A stretch of DNA of 64,000 bases from Ilyomonas sp963790435 (GTDB lineage Bacteria > Bacteroidota > Bacteroidia > Chitinophagales > Chitinophagaceae): positions 62,001 through 126,000 of the forward strand of contig CAWBOI010000003.1 of assembly GCA_963790435.1 (NCBI GenBank). The letters run 5' to 3'. The notes beneath the pieces were generated by a model, which was not told the DNA's origin, made no database searches, and was given only the letters and a program-made list of their open reading frames with translations. This document shows, piece by piece, positions 15,865-25,318 of the stretch; positions within the stretch are counted from its first letter, which is position 1; each line of letters opens with the position of its first letter. Made by a program: the position numbers and the translations under genes.

Positions 15865-16824
15865 TCAAATATTGAATGCCTTACGCAAGTCGGTTTTATC
15901 GGGATAGGCACCCAAATAGTCAGGGTTAACTTTGATATCATCATCTACTTTAAAAGACTTCTCAGTTTCTCCATTATCAGTATAAATCTTTATCCGAATA
16001 TCAGTATTTATTACCTGATTAATGTTATACGAAGCAACTTTGATAGGAAAGCCGGGTGTTGTTTTTGTTTGACCTTTGTAAGTTGGATTTGTTATACTGT
16101 CTTGAATCAAAGTGTCTTTACCATCCTGATTAGTATTTACCACATTAGCATCAAGATATCTATCGAACCGCACTTCATAATCGAATCCGTTTACTGCCCC
16201 AGATGATATATTTTTATAATCGAATGAAATAACATAATCAATCGAACTGTAAACGCCACCTGCAGCGCCAGAACCTGTTTGCTTGACATTCATCTTTACG
16301 ATTTCTATAGGGCAATCAATGTGTGTGGGAATTAGAAATGAGTTCGCCCTTTGCGGAGTAAGAACTTGTTTAGTTGCTGCCACTGGTGAAAGTGAAATCT
16401 GGTCAACGTCTTGCAGCTTATAATCAAGAGTTGTCATACCATCAGAAGTTGTTAAATCTACAACATCCCTTCCTGTTAAACCAAACGGTATTAAGTCTGT
16501 GCTTCGTTTATCTAAGCAAACAAGAATGTATTTTTTTGGATTCTCGTCAATATCGTTTAGCAATAATTGATATTCTTTACCAGCTCCCCCAATAAAACGC
16601 TCTGCTTTCGTTTTATATCCGTTTGAAAGAACAACAATTACTTTTTTGTGATTCTGCATAGCTTCGTGCATCATTCTCATAAAATCAGTAGCCGTTTGTT
16701 GTTGGCTGAGTGTTCTATCTATTTCAGTATCGTAACCTTTTTGACGCAAATAATCTGCAAAAGCTAATATTTCATCTTTGTGCTTGTCGGAATCCCAACT
16801 GTAGGAAATGAAAACTTCTTCCAT
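15865..16824 (-). CDS. SEFIR-domain protein with C-terminal beta domain
   Basis: A 319-residue cytoplasmic protein. The N-terminal 130 residues are a SEFIR (TIR-like) domain: EEVFISYSWDSDKHKDEILA is box 1, followed by LRQKGYDTEIDR and KVIVVLSNGYKTKAE. Residues 170-319 form a probable all-beta domain (IEIVKMNVKQTGSG, YVISFDYKNISSG) that I cannot name. Bacterial SEFIR and TIR proteins are known as antiphage effectors that deplete NAD in infected cells, and the C-terminal half would be the natural sensor. This role is inferred. No partner gene is adjacent. The gene sits among REP elements, palindromes and pseudogenes, a setting that suits a transferred defence gene. Confidence 0.75.
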   Translation of the reverse strand: MEEVFISYSWDSDKHKDEILAFADYLRQKGYDTEIDRTLSQQQTATDFMRMMHEAMQNHKKVIVVLSNGYKTKAERFIGGAGKEYQLLLNDIDENPKKYILVCLDKRSTDLIPFGLTGRDVVDLTTSDGMTTLDYKLQDVDQISLSPVAATKQVLTPQRANSFLIPTHIDCPIEIVKMNVKQTGSGAAGGVYSSIDYVISFDYKNISSGAVNGFDYEVRFDRYLDANVVNTNQDGKDTLIQDSITNPTYKGQTKTTPGFPIKVASYNINQVINTDIRIKIYTDNGETEKSFKVDDDIKVNPDYLGAYPDKTDLRKAFNI

Positions 16825-16865
16825 AGTTTTTAGTTTTGTGAACGAATTTAAATCTTTACGTCATA

Positions 16866-16913
16866 GCGGGGTCTTCATAGCCAAGCTTTCTGTGCGACAG
16901 TATGAGACCCCGC
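16866..16913. repeat. Hairpin GCGGGGTCT...AGACCCCGC
   Basis: GCGGGGTCT(T)CATA at 16866-16879 pairs with TATGAGACCCCGC at 16901-16913 with one bulge, enclosing about 20 bases. It lies upstream of the SEFIR gene, between it and the 3' side of the GH30 relic. It looks like another palindromic intergenic element rather than a terminator, because no T-run follows. Confidence 0.65.
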
Positions 16914-16990
16914 GATAATTAAATTCACTGCTGCAACTCTTTGTACTGCATAGACACTATCTTACTATTTAAAACAACTGCGCTTATAAC

Positions 16991-18386
16991 TTACCACACA
17001 TAAGTAGCCACACTGCCCGCATCAAGAGTAGCAGAGAAGGATTGGCTGCCCGAGGAGACGCTAAAGGCTTGCCCCTTGTCATCTTCGTTTAAAACAATCA
17101 GCACCGTCTTTCCGGCTGGGGTTTGATAGGCTATATTCGGCAGTTTATCCGGCATGGTGGAAGCAATTCTGAAAGAGCCGGGGCGCACAAATTTGGAAGC
17201 ATGAGCAATGATGTAATACGCTGGCTCCCGGGTGACACTATCGCCATCAATGGTAATGGCACCGAGGCAGATGTTGCAACCGCCACGGTCGGTGAAGGGC
17301 GTAAAATCGGGGCTGTTGGCAAGGTTCCACTGCAGCACGGTTTTGGCCCAGTTGCGCGGCGCACCGATGATTAGGTTTTTTGTGTACCAGGTAAGGTTGT
17401 CGCCAATGGCTCTCTTTCTTCCATCGGTCCATTGCTCGGTGAAGTATAAGTTCTTGGCCGGAAAGGAATCGTGCACCTTGCTCATATCTTCTATAACGCC
17501 GCCATACAGATGAAAGGCGCTGCCATCTACATACTGGGCTGCCTGCGGGTCTTTCAGAATGGTGAGCGGATAATCAATGCGATCGAGGTTGTGATCGTAC
17601 ACGATGATTTTGGTTTTAATGCCTGCCTTTGCGAAACGCCGGACCGAGACTGTTTTTAATAAAATCGCGCTGTTGTTCGGGCAGCATCAGCATGCTGGGA
17701 TTGTTGCCCGGATGCAAGGGCTCGTTCTGCACCGTGATAGCATCTACGGTAATGCCGCGCTTCTTCATTTCCTGAATATATTTTACAAAATACTGCGCAT
17801 AGGCATCTTCATATTCTTTTTGTAAACTACCACCGCGCGTGTCGCCATTGTCTTTCATCCAAACGGGCGCCGACCAGGGCGAGCCGAGGATTTTGATAGT
17901 GGGAGCGATTTGTAAGATTTCCTTTAGTACAGGTATTATATCGGTATCGTCGTGGGCGAGGCTGAAATGCGTAAGTGGTACATCGGTTTCTCCTTTCGGC
18001 ATATCGTCGTAAGAGTACACAAAGGCATTCATATCGGACGCGCCAATGCTGAGGCGCAGATAGCTGATACCGATGTTATTGCCGGATGCAGAGAACAGGT
18101 TTGTAAGGATTTTATGCCTTGCTTCGGGGCTCATCTTATGCAGCAGTGTGGCACTGCCGCCGGTAAGTGTATAGCCGAAGCCATCCATTGTTTGATAGGT
18201 TTTGCTTTTATCGAGCGTGATGGTCTGTGCGGCGTTATTCTCTTTACTAAACGGAATGTCTTTTTGTTTCATAAATTCGGCGGTGCCGTCATGCGTGGTG
18301 AGCCAGCATTGCACCTGGGCATAGGAAACATGAACTGATAATAAGGAGAGGATTGATATGTGAATGCGGCAGGCATATCTTTTCAT
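16991..18386 (-). pseudogene. GH30-family glycoside hydrolase, frameshifted
   Basis: A secreted retaining beta-glycosidase (glucosylceramidase or endo-glycanase type). The start at 18386 gives a signal peptide (MKRYACRIHISILSLLSVHV, then SYAQ). The first frame, to about 17634, carries MDGFGYTLTGGSA, GSPWSAPVWMK and the acid/base glutamate in VQNEP. The second frame (about 17632-16991) carries the nucleophile glutamate in YFTEQW and the C-terminal beta domain. One extra base near 17633 separates the two, and removing it restores KAGIKTKIIVYDHN. So both catalytic residues survive but in different frames. Either a recent frameshift or a sequence error. The gene is in the decaying island. Confidence 0.85.
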
Positions 18387-18637
18387 AGGCTGATTTGAGG
18401 GAAACAAAAATAGTTGAATGTTATTTGTTGGTGTTGGTATTCTTGGCTGACAGCGGCGAAAAATATCCTTTTGCTATTTTTCAGTACGGTTGGTGATTGT
18501 TAGTTTAACAGTAGTCATTGTACAAATTGACACCATGGCTTGCTTATTGTAACTATTACTATGACATACTCTACATTAAATAGTTCTGCACTAAATAACT
18601 GCTGCGTATCAATACTTACATTTAAAACAATATTTAC

Positions 18638-19099
18638 ATGAAAACAATGATTATGGTTTCTGCCGTTGCAGTTGCACTGCTGGCAGCATCACCCTCCTTT
18701 GCACAAACGTATAAAACTCTTGCAGACACGGCGGCACTTAATACTGAGTATGCCAAAGTAAATAAAGATATTGCTGATCTGAACAGTAAGCTGGATAAGG
18801 CTAAAAGTAAGCAGGCGGAGAATTCTAAAAATTCCGCTGATGCCAATGCTACTGCGCAGGCCGCTGTTACGAAGATAAGTGATGATGCAAATAAGACGAC
18901 AGATGAAAGCGTAAAGGATGCACGGAAAACGAAAAGGGCAGCAAAGCGTTCGATGAAGGATGCAAAAGATGCCCGCCATGAAAATAGCAAGCTAAAGGAT
19001 TCTAATAACGAAGTAGATAAGTTATCTGCTGAACTGCAGAGTAAACAAAACAGATTGCAGGAGTTGGACAAGATGCGTTCTTCCATTGCCACGCAATAA
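18638..19099 (+). CDS. Secreted coiled-coil protein, Lys/Ala/Asp-rich
   Basis: A 153-residue exported protein with a clear signal peptide (MKTMIMVSAVAVALLAASPS, cut after FAQ). The mature part is almost wholly helical and low in complexity: repeated Lys, Ala, Asp, Ser and Asn, for example DIADLNSKLDKAKSKQAE and ARKTKRAAKRSMKDAKDARH, ending in a leucine-spaced coil (ELQSKQNRLQELDKM). It may act as a periplasmic or outer-membrane-associated coiled coil. No family recognised. A long open frame on the opposite strand is an artefact of its base composition. Confidence 0.65.
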   Translation: MKTMIMVSAVAVALLAASPSFAQTYKTLADTAALNTEYAKVNKDIADLNSKLDKAKSKQAENSKNSADANATAQAAVTKISDDANKTTDESVKDARKTKRAAKRSMKDAKDARHENSKLKDSNNEVDKLSAELQSKQNRLQELDKMRSSIATQ

Positions 19100-19167
19100 T
19101 GCTAATATGTAAAAGCAATCGTTTACTATTTCACTATACTCCATTTATTGTAGTTTGTTACATACAG

Positions 19168-19223
19168 TGAAGCGGCTGCATATTATGCGTAGTAGTCAAT
19201 ATGCGCAGTGTGCAGCCGCTTCA
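19168..19223 (+). terminator. Hairpin after the coiled-coil gene
   Basis: TGAAGCGGCTGCA (19168-19180) pairs perfectly with TGCAGCCGCTTCA (19211-19223), with inner partial pairing of the 30-base loop. It lies 69 bases after the stop. A smaller palindrome, CAAGAGA-TAA-TCTCTTG, follows near 19249-19265. It may be a terminator or a palindromic repeat. Confidence 0.6.
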
Positions 19224-19365
19224 TTCTATCTAATAGGCTAAAGCAAGACAAGAGATAATCTCTTGTACTACCCTCTTCATCAAATTATTAGCTTTAACTA
19301 CTTTGGATGTGAAATTTCACAAGGAAGCTATATCAATTCAGCCTTTTACAGAACTCCACTCCTTC

Positions 19366-20240
19366 TTAATTAATCTTATTAAACCGCAGGTGCATCACCC
19401 TGCCTGAGTTCACTTCGAAACCTGTTATCTTGGCCATATTGTCTTTGAGCATCAATACATGGTCTAACCACCAGTAATCATTAGTAGTAAGATGGTCCGA
19501 ACCTGCCAGGTTGATTCTTGCATCATTGTATTTATCGTTTGTATAAAAGAGATGATTGTCTTTTATAACGATGACGTATTTACAATCGAGTTCAGGGCAA
19601 TAATAGGTGCCAGTGTAGACTTGCAACTTTGCTATAGATTTTGTAGTGTCAGCAGAATATTTGGTGGGACGTCTTTCATCATCCGGCCAATATTCTTCCA
19701 CCGTCATAGTCTTTGCAGATGTTTCTTTAAATACAAATTTTACGGTTGGATTGGTAAACAGCGCAAACGTATCTTTCTTTGTTTTTCTTAAAAGATAGGT
19801 TTGTCCGTAGGGCATCGAGTACACCTTTTTGTTTTTCAGGCCGTAGGTAAATTGTGCTCCATCTTCTGAAACATAATCGCCCATATATTTTGTAATGCTT
19901 TATGTGTCGTTCAAAACGGCTGCTGCTATCTTTATTGACGCTATTGGCTGCTGCTTTTGTTTTCGCAGTATCTTTTATAAACAAATCGGCTAATTCGTAG
20001 GCTTTGCCGCCGGTATTAAAATTTCCTGCATTGCTAAACACGATAAAACCCATTTTTAAGTCGGGAAATACGGTTACAGACGTTCGGTAGCCGGAATCCG
20101 CCCCACCATGCGAAAATGTTCTCAAGCCTTTGTAGCTCTCCACCATATGCCCAGCGCATAATTGATTTCCTTGCCATTGTTCAGCTTCCCTTTTTCATTT
20201 TGTAAATCATTACTTTCATGACATAACAAAGAACTTCAAA
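19366..20240 (-). pseudogene. Serine hydrolase (beta-lactamase class C family) remnant
   Basis: The C-terminal part of a beta-lactamase/D-alanyl-D-alanine carboxypeptidase-like serine hydrolase. The upstream piece (20240 to about 20150) reads NDLQNEKGKLNNGKEINYAL. It then shifts frame near 20145 into VESYKGLRTFSHGGADSGYR, where HGG is the KTG-equivalent motif. It shifts again near 19889, in a run of A, into YMGDYVSEDGAQFTYGL and a C-terminal beta domain ending HLRFNKIN. The N-terminal two thirds, including the SxxK serine motif, are missing upstream. This is a genuine relic: truncated and with two frameshifts. Confidence 0.8.
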
Positions 20241-20325
20241 AATTAAAATAAAAGCATCTTCCTAATTATCTTTTTATTTTTCCAACGTATTCACTAATAA
20301 GAAATAAATTTTAAAGAGAGAATAT

Positions 20326-21069
20326 ATGAAAAAAATAATTTTCCGGAGAAACCTTTTGTTTCTTCCCAGTCTTATTGTTGTATCCATTCTTATTTCGTGC
20401 AACAAAATCAGCGTTCCTAAATCAGGTGTTAACTTTCAGCAGGTGAATCTTGTGTCAGATACTTCCTCTTTTGGCGCGGCAACAATAGATAGCAATCTTG
20501 GCAATCCTTGGGGCATTGCCATTGATTCTACCGGCATTTTTTGGATTGCTACCAACTATACAGGCAGTACGGTAATATGTTACCAATAAACCTTTCACCG
20601 ATCCGGGTATGCCGCAACGTTTTGCGCCTTTTAACATTCAAAGCATTAACAATGAGCTTTACGTAACGTACGCGAAACAAAAATTGCCCGATGCTATGGA
20701 TGATGAAGCAGGAGCCGGTAACGAATTTGTAGATATTTATAAGCCGGATGGCAGTTTTGTAAAGCGGTTTGCATCGCAGGGAATCCTTAACTCACCCTGG
20801 GGAGTTGCACGGGTTCCGGCTGGTTTTAACATTCCGCAAACGATATTCTTGTTGGTAATTTAGGAGATGGAAAAATTAATATTTACGACAGCACAAGCAG
20901 CTATCAAGGGCAGATGAAAAGCAAGGGCGCAACGATTGCTATACCAGGGCTCTGGGCTTTAGTTTTTCCGCAAAGCAGCGCAGGCGGATTGAATACAGAT
21001 TGGTTGTATTTTAAAGCTGGCCTAAACGATGAAAACTACGGACTTTTCGGTTATCTACAATCCTATTAG
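20326..21069 (+). pseudogene. TIGR03118-family beta-propeller lipoprotein, deleted and frameshifted
   Basis: The product begins as a lipoprotein (leader ending LISCNK) and carries the family opening VNLVSDTSSFGAATIDSNLG, then NPWGIAIDSTGIFWIA. After YTGSTV at about 20575 it jumps to a downstream family segment (FTDPGMPQRFAPFNIQSINN, then LYVTYAKQ), so roughly a hundred or more residues of the propeller are missing at the junction. A second lesion near 20833 (one base lost) shifts the frame before ILVGNLGDGKINIYD, which runs on to GLFGYLQSY and a stop at 21067-21069. Family members are secreted six-bladed-propeller-like proteins of unknown function. Confidence 0.8.
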
Positions 21070-21215
21070 ATATAACGGATCAACTTTTTCGGTTCAAGCA
21101 TCGCCTCATTGAGAGGTGATGCCATTATCATTAAGCTATCTATTTTAGTGCATCGTTCCTCTTCGGAGATGATGAGGGAATAAAAAGCTTTACACTGAAA
21201 GAGTAACACTTGTTT

Positions 21216-21617
21216 TTATGGGTTTAGTTCATCTTCCTTTCCATCAAAATCATCCATCAACTCCCGCTCAATTTCCTCCATCTGCACCACATCCCAGGCT
21301 TCACTTTCGGTGGGTGTGATATTTAGCGTTTCTTCCAAATCTTCACTCTTAATAATTTCCGTAATTGAGGGTTGAACATTGCAAACCACGAAAGATTTTT
21401 TATTAGCATGAAAGTGTTGTTGCAGAGAAGCCAAATCGTTCATCGCTGCAGCATCGGAATGCAAAACTTGTTGTAGGTTTACAATTACATTACCGCGTTC
21501 TTTGTCAATACCTACTGTGGCGGCTTCCCACAACGCTTCTGCTATATTGGCATCGAAATGTTCGGTTTGGGGCGTAATGACGGTAAATTTTTCCTTGGTA
21601 TCAATTTTGAAATTCAT
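21216..21617 (-). CDS. STAS-domain protein
   Basis: A 133-residue cytoplasmic protein with one STAS domain, the fold of anti-sigma factor antagonists such as SpoIIAA. It starts MNFKIDTKEKFTVITPQTEH and contains RGNVIVNLQQVLHSDAAAMN, where the serine after LH lies at the position usually phosphorylated, and KKSFVVCNVQPSITEIIKS. The acidic tail (ERELMDDFDGKEDELNP) is an addition to the core. It is divergent from clpC with a gap of 93 bases. No anti-sigma kinase gene lies nearby, so its partner is unknown. Confidence 0.78.
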   Translation of the reverse strand: MNFKIDTKEKFTVITPQTEHFDANIAEALWEAATVGIDKERGNVIVNLQQVLHSDAAAMNDLASLQQHFHANKKSFVVCNVQPSITEIIKSEDLEETLNITPTESEAWDVVQMEEIERELMDDFDGKEDELNP

Positions 21618-21710
21618 ATAGTCTTAAAGGATATTTTAACTGCTTTTAAATTCTGCAAAGTAACAGCGTGTAAAAATATTCGTTATAATTGTATCTCTAA
21701 TTTATAAATC

Positions 21711-24242
21711 ATGGATAATAATTTTTCAGCTCAGGTTAAGGAGATTATTTCGTTCAGCCGGGAGGAAGCATTGAGGCTGGGAAATGATTTTATTGGAACA
21801 GAACATTTGTTGTTAGGACTGATTAGGGAAGGTGAAAACACAGCTATAAAAGTTTTAAAACAATTGAATGTTGACTTATATGAATTACGCAAAGAAGTAG
21901 AGCTTGCCGTGAAAGACAAAACGGGTAAGAACATAGCAAACATCAACAGTTTGCCACTTACAAAACAAGCCGAAAAAGTGATTCGTGTAACAGTTTTAGA
22001 GGCGAAAGCATTGAAAAGTCCGCTTGTTGAAACAGAGCACTTGATGCTTTCCATTTTAAAAAACCGCGAAAACATAGCCACACAAATTTTAGGTCAGTTT
22101 GATGTTGACTATGATACGTTTCGCAACGAAATTGGTGTAGTGCGCAGCAGCGATCCGCGCAGCGAATACACGGAAAATGATGATGACGATTTTGAAGATG
22201 AAAAGAAAGGCTTTTCAGGTCAGCAGCGCAGCAGCAAAGCTGCAAGTAATGCTAAAAGCAAAACGCCGGTATTGGATAACTTTGGTAGAGACATTACCAA
22301 ATTAGCCGAAGCCGGAACGCTCGACCCGATTGTAGGAAGGGAATCGGAAATTGAGCGCGTGTCGCAAATTTTATCCCGCCGCAAGAAAAACAATCCCATT
22401 TTGATTGGCGAGCCGGGTGTGGGTAAAACCGCTATTGTAGAAGGTTTGGCGCTTCGCATTGTGCAACGCAAAGTAAGCCGTGTGTTGTTCGACAAACGAG
22501 TGATTAGTTTGGATCTAGCAGCTTTGGTTGCCGGCACAAAATATCGTGGTCAGTTTGAAGAGCGCATGAAAGCCATTATGAACGAACTGGAAAAGAACCG
22601 CGATGTGATTCTTTTTATTGATGAAATTCATACCATTGTTGGTGCCGGCGGTGCGAGTGGATCTCTCGATGCGAGCAACATTTTTAAACCCGCTTTGGCA
22701 AGAGGTGAACTGCAATGCATTGGCGCTTCTACGTTGGACGAATATCGCCAGTACATTGAAAAAGATGGTGCGTTAGACAGGCGTTTTCAAAAAGTAATGG
22801 TTGATCCGCCAAGCGTGGATGAAACGATTATGATTTTGAACAACATTAAATCAAAGTACGAAGATTATCACAACGTTATTTATGATCAGGAAGCCATAGA
22901 TGCCTGCGTGAAATTAAGCGACAGGTACATGACGGACAGGTTACTTCCAGACAAAGCCATTGATGTGTTGGATGAAGTGGGTGCTCGTGTTCACTTAAAA
23001 AACATCAACGTTCCGCAGAACATTCTCGATCTTGAAAAAAAGATTGAAGAAATAAAAGTGGAGAAAAACAAAGTGGTAAAAAGCCAGCGTTTTGAAGAAG
23101 CAGCTTCATTGCGCGACAGCGAAAAACGCCTCGGTGAAGAACTGGAAAAAGCAAAGAATGTTTGGGAAGAAGAAAGCAAGCACAAACGTTACCCAATAGA
23201 TGAAGAAGCCATTGCCGAAGTGGTGAGCATGATGACCGGCATTCCTGTAAAACGCATGGTGCAGGCCGAAACAGAAAAGCTTCGCAAAATGAGCGACGAC
23301 ATGGCGCAGATGGTTGTTGGACAAACAGAAGCCATTTCAAAAGTGGTAAAAGCCATTCAGCGCAACCGCGTAGGTTTGAAAGACCCGAAAAAGCCCATTG
23401 GCACGTTTATTTTTTTAGGTCCTACCGGTGTTGGTAAAACAGAGTTAGCGCGTGCATTGGCTCGCTACATGTTCGATAGTGAAGATGCACTCATCCGCAT
23501 TGACATGAGCGAATACATGGAAAAATTCACTGTATCTCGTTTGGTAGGTGCGCCTCCTGGTTATGTAGGTTATGAAGAAGGTGGTCAGTTAACAGAAAAA
23601 GTTCGCCGCAAGCCTTACAGTGTTATTTTATTGGATGAAATTGAAAAAGCACATCCAGATATTTATAACATCTTGCTACAAGTGTTGGATGATGGTATTT
23701 TAACCGATGGTTTGGGTAGAAAAATTGATTTCAAAAACACGTTAATTATCATGACTTCTAATATTGGTGTACGCCAGTTGAAGGAGTTTGGCGATGGGGT
23801 TGGTTTTGCCACGGCAAGCCGGATGCAAAATCAGGACGAAAACAACAAAGCTGTTATTGAAAAAGCTTTGAAACGTACCTTCTCACCTGAATTTTTGAAC
23901 CGTATTGATGATATAGTTATCTTCAATGCACTCTCCAAAGAAAATATCTTCTCTATTATTGATATTTTGATGAAGAGCGTGCTGAAACGCCTGAACTCAT
24001 TAGGTTACAGCCTTGAATTAACGGAGGAAGCGAAAAGCTTTATAGCTGATAAAGGTTACGATATTCAGTTTGGCGCGCGTCCGTTGCACAGAGCAATTCA
24101 GAAATACCTGGAAGATCCGTTAGCCGAAGAAATTCTAAACCTGAACGTTAAAAACGGCGATACTTTAATAGCTGATTTGGATAAAGACAATCAGAAGATT
24201 AAGTTCGAGTTTCGGACAAAGGAAGAGGAAGCGAAAGTGTAA
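21711..24242 (+). CDS. clpC: ATP-dependent Clp protease ATP-binding subunit ClpC
   Basis: An 843-residue Hsp100 unfoldase that feeds substrates to ClpP or disaggregates proteins. Two Clp_N repeats fill residues 1-145 (the first carries DFIGTEHLLLGL, the second VETEHLMLSIL), then an acidic linker (NDDDDFEDEKKG). The first AAA domain has Walker A GEPGVGKT at about 232. A UVR-type coiled coil at about 443-480 (QRFEEAASLRD) defines ClpC rather than ClpB. The second AAA domain has GPTGVGKTE at about 570 and arginine-finger and sensor regions intact. The C-terminal FGARPLHRAIQKYLEDPLAEEIL is canonical. A terminator built from two inverted copies of the 11-mer repeat follows after 16 bases. Confidence 0.96.
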   Translation: MDNNFSAQVKEIISFSREEALRLGNDFIGTEHLLLGLIREGENTAIKVLKQLNVDLYELRKEVELAVKDKTGKNIANINSLPLTKQAEKVIRVTVLEAKALKSPLVETEHLMLSILKNRENIATQILGQFDVDYDTFRNEIGVVRSSDPRSEYTENDDDDFEDEKKGFSGQQRSSKAASNAKSKTPVLDNFGRDITKLAEAGTLDPIVGRESEIERVSQILSRRKKNNPILIGEPGVGKTAIVEGLALRIVQRKVSRVLFDKRVISLDLAALVAGTKYRGQFEERMKAIMNELEKNRDVILFIDEIHTIVGAGGASGSLDASNIFKPALARGELQCIGASTLDEYRQYIEKDGALDRRFQKVMVDPPSVDETIMILNNIKSKYEDYHNVIYDQEAIDACVKLSDRYMTDRLLPDKAIDVLDEVGARVHLKNINVPQNILDLEKKIEEIKVEKNKVVKSQRFEEAASLRDSEKRLGEELEKAKNVWEEESKHKRYPIDEEAIAEVVSMMTGIPVKRMVQAETEKLRKMSDDMAQMVVGQTEAISKVVKAIQRNRVGLKDPKKPIGTFIFLGPTGVGKTELARALARYMFDSEDALIRIDMSEYMEKFTVSRLVGAPPGYVGYEEGGQLTEKVRRKPYSVILLDEIEKAHPDIYNILLQVLDDGILTDGLGRKIDFKNTLIIMTSNIGVRQLKEFGDGVGFATASRMQNQDENNKAVIEKALKRTFSPEFLNRIDDIVIFNALSKENIFSIIDILMKSVLKRLNSLGYSLELTEEAKSFIADKGYDIQFGARPLHRAIQKYLEDPLAEEILNLNVKNGDTLIADLDKDNQKIKFEFRTKEEEAKV

Positions 24243-24255
24243 CTATAAAAAATAT

Positions 24256-24303
24256 GTGCAAAAACAAAAGCTGGGCTGTAAAGTCTGGCTTTTGTTTTTG
24301 CCA
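24256..24303 (+). terminator. clpC terminator made of two inverted 11-mers
   Basis: GCAAAAACAAAAGC (24258-24271) and GCTTTTGTTTTTGC (24288-24301) are perfect inverted copies, so two copies of the dispersed 11-mer form the stem of the terminator. This is the arrangement known for uptake sequences in Neisseria and Pasteurellaceae. Confidence 0.85.
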
Positions 24304-24347
24304 CAATTTCAAAAAAAATTAGGGATCGGCTCGTAAAGCTATTGGCA

Positions 24348-24725
24348 CTAAGAATTTGAATTCTTACTAAGATGGCGCTCAATCGTTTTCAACAAATCGT
24401 TTACCTCAAACGGCTTGTGAATAAAGTCGTCGGCAAGAAAGTCGGCAAAATTCCTTGCTACGCTCGGGTTAGCCGAAAACAGAACTACCGGAACATGGCG
24501 AGTAGTATTTTTCTTCTTCAACACTTTACAAATGTCTCTTCCATCGTTGCCGGAAAGCAATACATCCAATAATATAAGATCAGGCTGAAAGCTTTCTGCC
24601 TTTTCATATATTTCTTCCCATTTCGATAAAGTCATTACATTAAAACCTTTCACCTTGAACAGCAGTTGCATTACTAATAAAATATCAAGGTCGTCGTCGA
24701 GAACCAGAATTTTTTTTTGATTCAT
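24348..24725 (-). CDS. Single-domain response regulator (receiver only)
   Basis: A 125-residue CheY-like receiver without an output domain. The acidic pocket is in ILVLDDDLDIL. The phosphoacceptor aspartate is in LILLDVLLSGNDG (near residue 54), the conserved Ser/Thr is in VVLFSANPS, and the lysine in DDFIHKPFEVNDL. It would take phosphate from a histidine kinase encoded elsewhere and act by protein contact. It is convergent with clpC, with the terminator between them, and divergent from rpoC. Confidence 0.88.
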   Translation of the reverse strand: MNQKKILVLDDDLDILLVMQLLFKVKGFNVMTLSKWEEIYEKAESFQPDLILLDVLLSGNDGRDICKVLKKKNTTRHVPVVLFSANPSVARNFADFLADDFIHKPFEVNDLLKTIERHLSKNSNS

Positions 24726-25318
24726 TCTTAGTAGAAAATTGGAAACCTGTTTAGATTAAAATTCGAGAAACTAAATCAATCAATTCAATATCCTTTCTAA
24801 TAGCAAAACAATTCCGTCCTAAACGCACGAAATAACAGCATTCACTTAAAAGAAGTACCTCTTAAGCACTTTTAAAATGTATAACTATTTGTATCTTCTG
24901 CTTGCAATTGACTTTTTTAAAACAACAACCGATAAGTGAGATACCAAGATTCCTGTGCGCAAAAATGCAAGCTAAAACCAAACAATCAAAACAAAAGCAC
25001 GATTAAAATTTTGGATCAAAAAAATTTAAAGAAATGTTTTACGATTTCAATTTTTTTTATTATTGATTCTTATTACTTTTGCCAACTTATGTATCGGAGC
25101 TCGCAACCTGCCACAAAGCATCCTTCCAGTTTATCATTCCTTTCTTTCAGCAAAAATCTCGTATAACTTTTTGTCAATAACATAATAAGGCATTGTATCC
25201 TTTTCATGTTAAACAAGAAAGTTATCTACGAATTTGTCTGACAGATGGTTTGTAAAAGGTGCAAAAACAAAAGCGTAGTTCTTAAAACATTTGCTATTCA
25301 TAAAATTGTAACTGTAAT
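24726..25318. other. 593-bp non-coding gap before rpoC
   Basis: No supported gene. It is very AT-rich (a long A/T tract at 25010-25080) and includes TACTTTTG at 25074-25081, a plausible -7 element for rpoC without a clear -33 TTTG, and a copy of GCAAAAACAAA at 25261-25271 in the presumed rpoC leader. No remnant of rpoB can be read here. Confidence 0.6.

Noticed and set aside
15865..18386. SEFIR gene forming a system with the adjacent GH30 gene
   Set aside because: The GH30 gene is a secreted, broken glycosidase separated by a hairpin, with no plausible link to SEFIR.
18634..19092. A 152-codon frame opposite the coiled-coil gene
   Set aside because: It mirrors the Lys/Ala/Asp-rich gene. The plus-strand frame has a signal peptide and start context, and the minus-strand product is low-complexity Leu/Ser/Ala.
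24936..25166. Frame in the gap before rpoC
   Set aside because: It runs through an A/T tract and has no domain. It is probably chance.
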